Shown here piece after piece: positions 6,475-7,518 of a DNA stretch of 7,518 nt. Location of the stretch: positions 1-7,518 of the forward strand of contig JACVJG010000119.1 of NCBI GenBank assembly GCA_015711875.1. The letters run 5' to 3'. The number at the start of each line of letters is the position of its first letter. Position 1 is the stretch's first letter. The translations under genes were made by a program, and so were the position numbers. This DNA comes from Candidatus Solincola jinzensis (lineage in GTDB: Bacteria > Actinomycetota > Geothermincolia > Geothermincolales > RBG-13-55-18). The notes under the pieces are model-generated. The model saw nothing but the letters and a program-made list of their open reading frames with translations, had not been told where the DNA came from and searched no databases.

Positions 6475-6698
6475 GCCGGATGGCGGCCGGTTCACGGATA
6501 ACGCGCTGGGGACCGCCATTAGCTTGCCGTTTGTGGTGGCTTGTCATGCGTGCTGGAACGGGCCCGCGGGATGACGCTTCAAGTGATTCTCGATGCCGCA
6601 CGGCGGCCATAAGCGCGCAGCGGATGTTTTCGGCAAACGGACAGATGCGAGGAGAGGGATAAAGGGCGAGGAAGACGAGAAACCAGGAGGTGGTCGGC

Positions 6699-7518
6699 TT
6701 GAAAGGCAGGTTTTTTCGCTGTTCGGTAGGGGCGCTGGCATGCCTGGCGCTGCTGTTCGGCATGGCGCTGATGACCCCCGCAGGCGGTAAGGCTGAGGCG
6801 CAGGAGGCCAAGCGCTTCACCATCCTGCACACCAACGACGAGCACTCTGACGTCATACCATGGGGGCCGGCCATCGACTTCCCGGATTACCCGACCACCG
6901 GCGGCTTCTCGCGCATCGCCCATGCCATAAAGGGCATAAAGGCCGAGAAAGCGGCGGCAGGAGAGCCGGTGCTCACCCTTTCGGCGGGCGATTTCTCCCA
7001 GGGCACCCTCTTCTCCTGGCTGGAGACCCAGGCAGGCGGGCACGTGGAACTCTCTCTCATGCAGGCCATGGGTTACGACGCCGTTGCCCTTGGGAACCAC
7101 GAGTTCGACATGGGCGCCGGGTACCGGGCCATGGCCCTGGGGCAGGCCAAGGCCGACGGGGTAAAACTCCCCATCCTCTGCGCCAACATCCACTTCGACG
7201 ACGCCAGTCCAGATGCCCAGGCCCTCAAGGCCCTCCATTCCGCCGTGGACAAGCAGGGCACCGAGCTGGCCATCCAGCCCTACACCATCAAGACGCTCTC
7301 CAACGGCCTCAAGGTGGGCATCTTCGGCCTTTTAGGTGTGGAGGCGGAGGCGGTGGCCCCCGCAGCCGCGAAGACCGGCGTGACCTTCGGGAACGTCCCC
7401 GGCGACCCCACCGACCCGGTGAGCTTTCTCAACCGCGCGGTGGTGGCCCAGAACATGGTCAACACCCTTAGGGCGGCGGGGTGCGAGGTGGTGGTGGCCC
7501 TCTCCCACAGCGGCACCA
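6699..7518 (+). CDS. Secreted 5'-nucleotidase / UshA-type metallophosphoesterase, 3' end outside window
   Basis: A TTG start at 6699 is preceded by AGGAGG (6685-6690) at 8-base spacing. An in-frame GTG at 6690 overlaps that site and is unlikely. The window holds 273 residues with no stop. Residues 1-35 form a Sec signal: K2-R7, a hydrophobic core at 10-25 and likely cleavage after AEA (34). The calcineurin-like phosphoesterase domain follows, with its motifs in order: ILHTNDEHS (42-50, metal ligands D47 and H49), SAGDFSQGT (95-103, D98), ALGNHEFD (130-137, N133 and H134) and LSHSG (268-272, H270). Secreted members cleave nucleotides or related phosphate esters (for example UDP-sugars or 2',3'-cyclic nucleotides) using two metals, releasing nucleoside and phosphate for uptake. 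The exact substrate depends on the C-terminal domain, which lies beyond the window. The extra residues between motif 1 and the first helix (PWGPAIDFPDYPTT, 54-67) are a modest insertion. No neighbour shows the pathway. Confidence 0.9.
   Translation, partial: MKGRFFRCSVGALACLALLFGMALMTPAGGKAEAQEAKRFTILHTNDEHSDVIPWGPAIDFPDYPTTGGFSRIAHAIKGIKAEKAAAGEPVLTLSAGDFSQGTLFSWLETQAGGHVELSLMQAMGYDAVALGNHEFDMGAGYRAMALGQAKADGVKLPILCANIHFDDASPDAQALKALHSAVDKQGTELAIQPYTIKTLSNGLKVGIFGLLGVEAEAVAPAAAKTGVTFGNVPGDPTDPVSFLNRAVVAQNMVNTLRAAGCEVVVALSHSGT

Larger units (their letters stand above)
5694..6698. other. 1-kb region without a convincing gene before the nucleotidase
   Basis: Neither strand shows a frame with protein-like composition. 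A long leftward open frame (6874-5921) overlaps the nucleotidase start on the other strand, is rich in Arg, Ser and Pro, and has no ribosome site; I treat it as chance. A rightward 80-codon frame from GTG 6004 begins with a signal-peptide-like stretch but has no ribosome site and an Arg-rich remainder. A 17-residue frame from GTG 6250 (VDGGEFFYEIGGKLFVL) looks protein-like and may be a worn gene scrap. Inverted repeats at 5819-5846, 6394-6425 and 6437-6474, plus TAGCGCTA at 6362-6369, are described separately or noted here. A run of seven T's occurs near 6265-6271, after GGGGAG. The region may be a long leader, a decayed gene, or both. Confidence 0.5.

Noticed and set aside
5921..6874. Long leftward open frame of 317 codons
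   Set aside because: It overlaps the 5' part of the nucleotidase on the other strand, has no ribosome site at its start, and its product is rich in Arg, Ser and Pro with no recognisable domain. It is probably open by chance.

Overview
The window is GC-rich DNA with well-spaced, mostly single-gene transcription units, frequent AGG (Arg) and ATA (Ile) codons, at least one TTG start and strong GGAGG-type ribosome sites. I infer a free-living high-GC bacterium, possibly a deep-branching or subsurface actinobacterial lineage. That placement rests on style alone, because no marker gene is present. I see no mobile element, CRISPR array, tRNA or rRNA.

Left part (1-1163). The 3' end of a lipocalin-like (AttH/CrtC-type) protein is followed by two gene ruins. 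The first, on the + strand, is a fragment of an alpha/beta hydrolase. The second, on the - strand, is the first part of a family-4 glycosidase (GH4) with a frameshift. Both have lost their 3' parts, and they meet tail to tail within about ten bases, which looks like the scar of a deletion between two formerly convergent genes.

Middle (1164-4361). A five-bladed beta-propeller glycosidase-like gene runs leftward, in the same direction as the GH4 ruin, and the two may once have served one sugar pathway. It is divergent from a lipoprotein with two chagasin-type (I42) cysteine-protease-inhibitor domains, and an AT-rich promoter region lies between them. The inhibitor gene ends in a clear intrinsic terminator. 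Next, on the - strand, comes the UV damage endonuclease UvsE.

Right part (4362-7518). A 740-base stretch without a convincing gene leads to a six-helix HdeD/DUF308 membrane protein. About 1 kb of apparently non-coding sequence follows, with several inverted repeats. Then comes the start of a secreted 5'-nucleotidase/UshA-type metallophosphoesterase, cut by the window end.

The intact genes do not form an obvious operon or pathway. Two encode exported proteins (inhibitor lipoprotein and nucleotidase), one an integral membrane protein and one a DNA repair enzyme. I do not see a new multi-gene system. The most unusual items are the inhibitor with a long acidic insert inside its first domain, the paired truncated genes, an altered metal-site segment in UvsE, and the hairpin-rich region before the nucleotidase.
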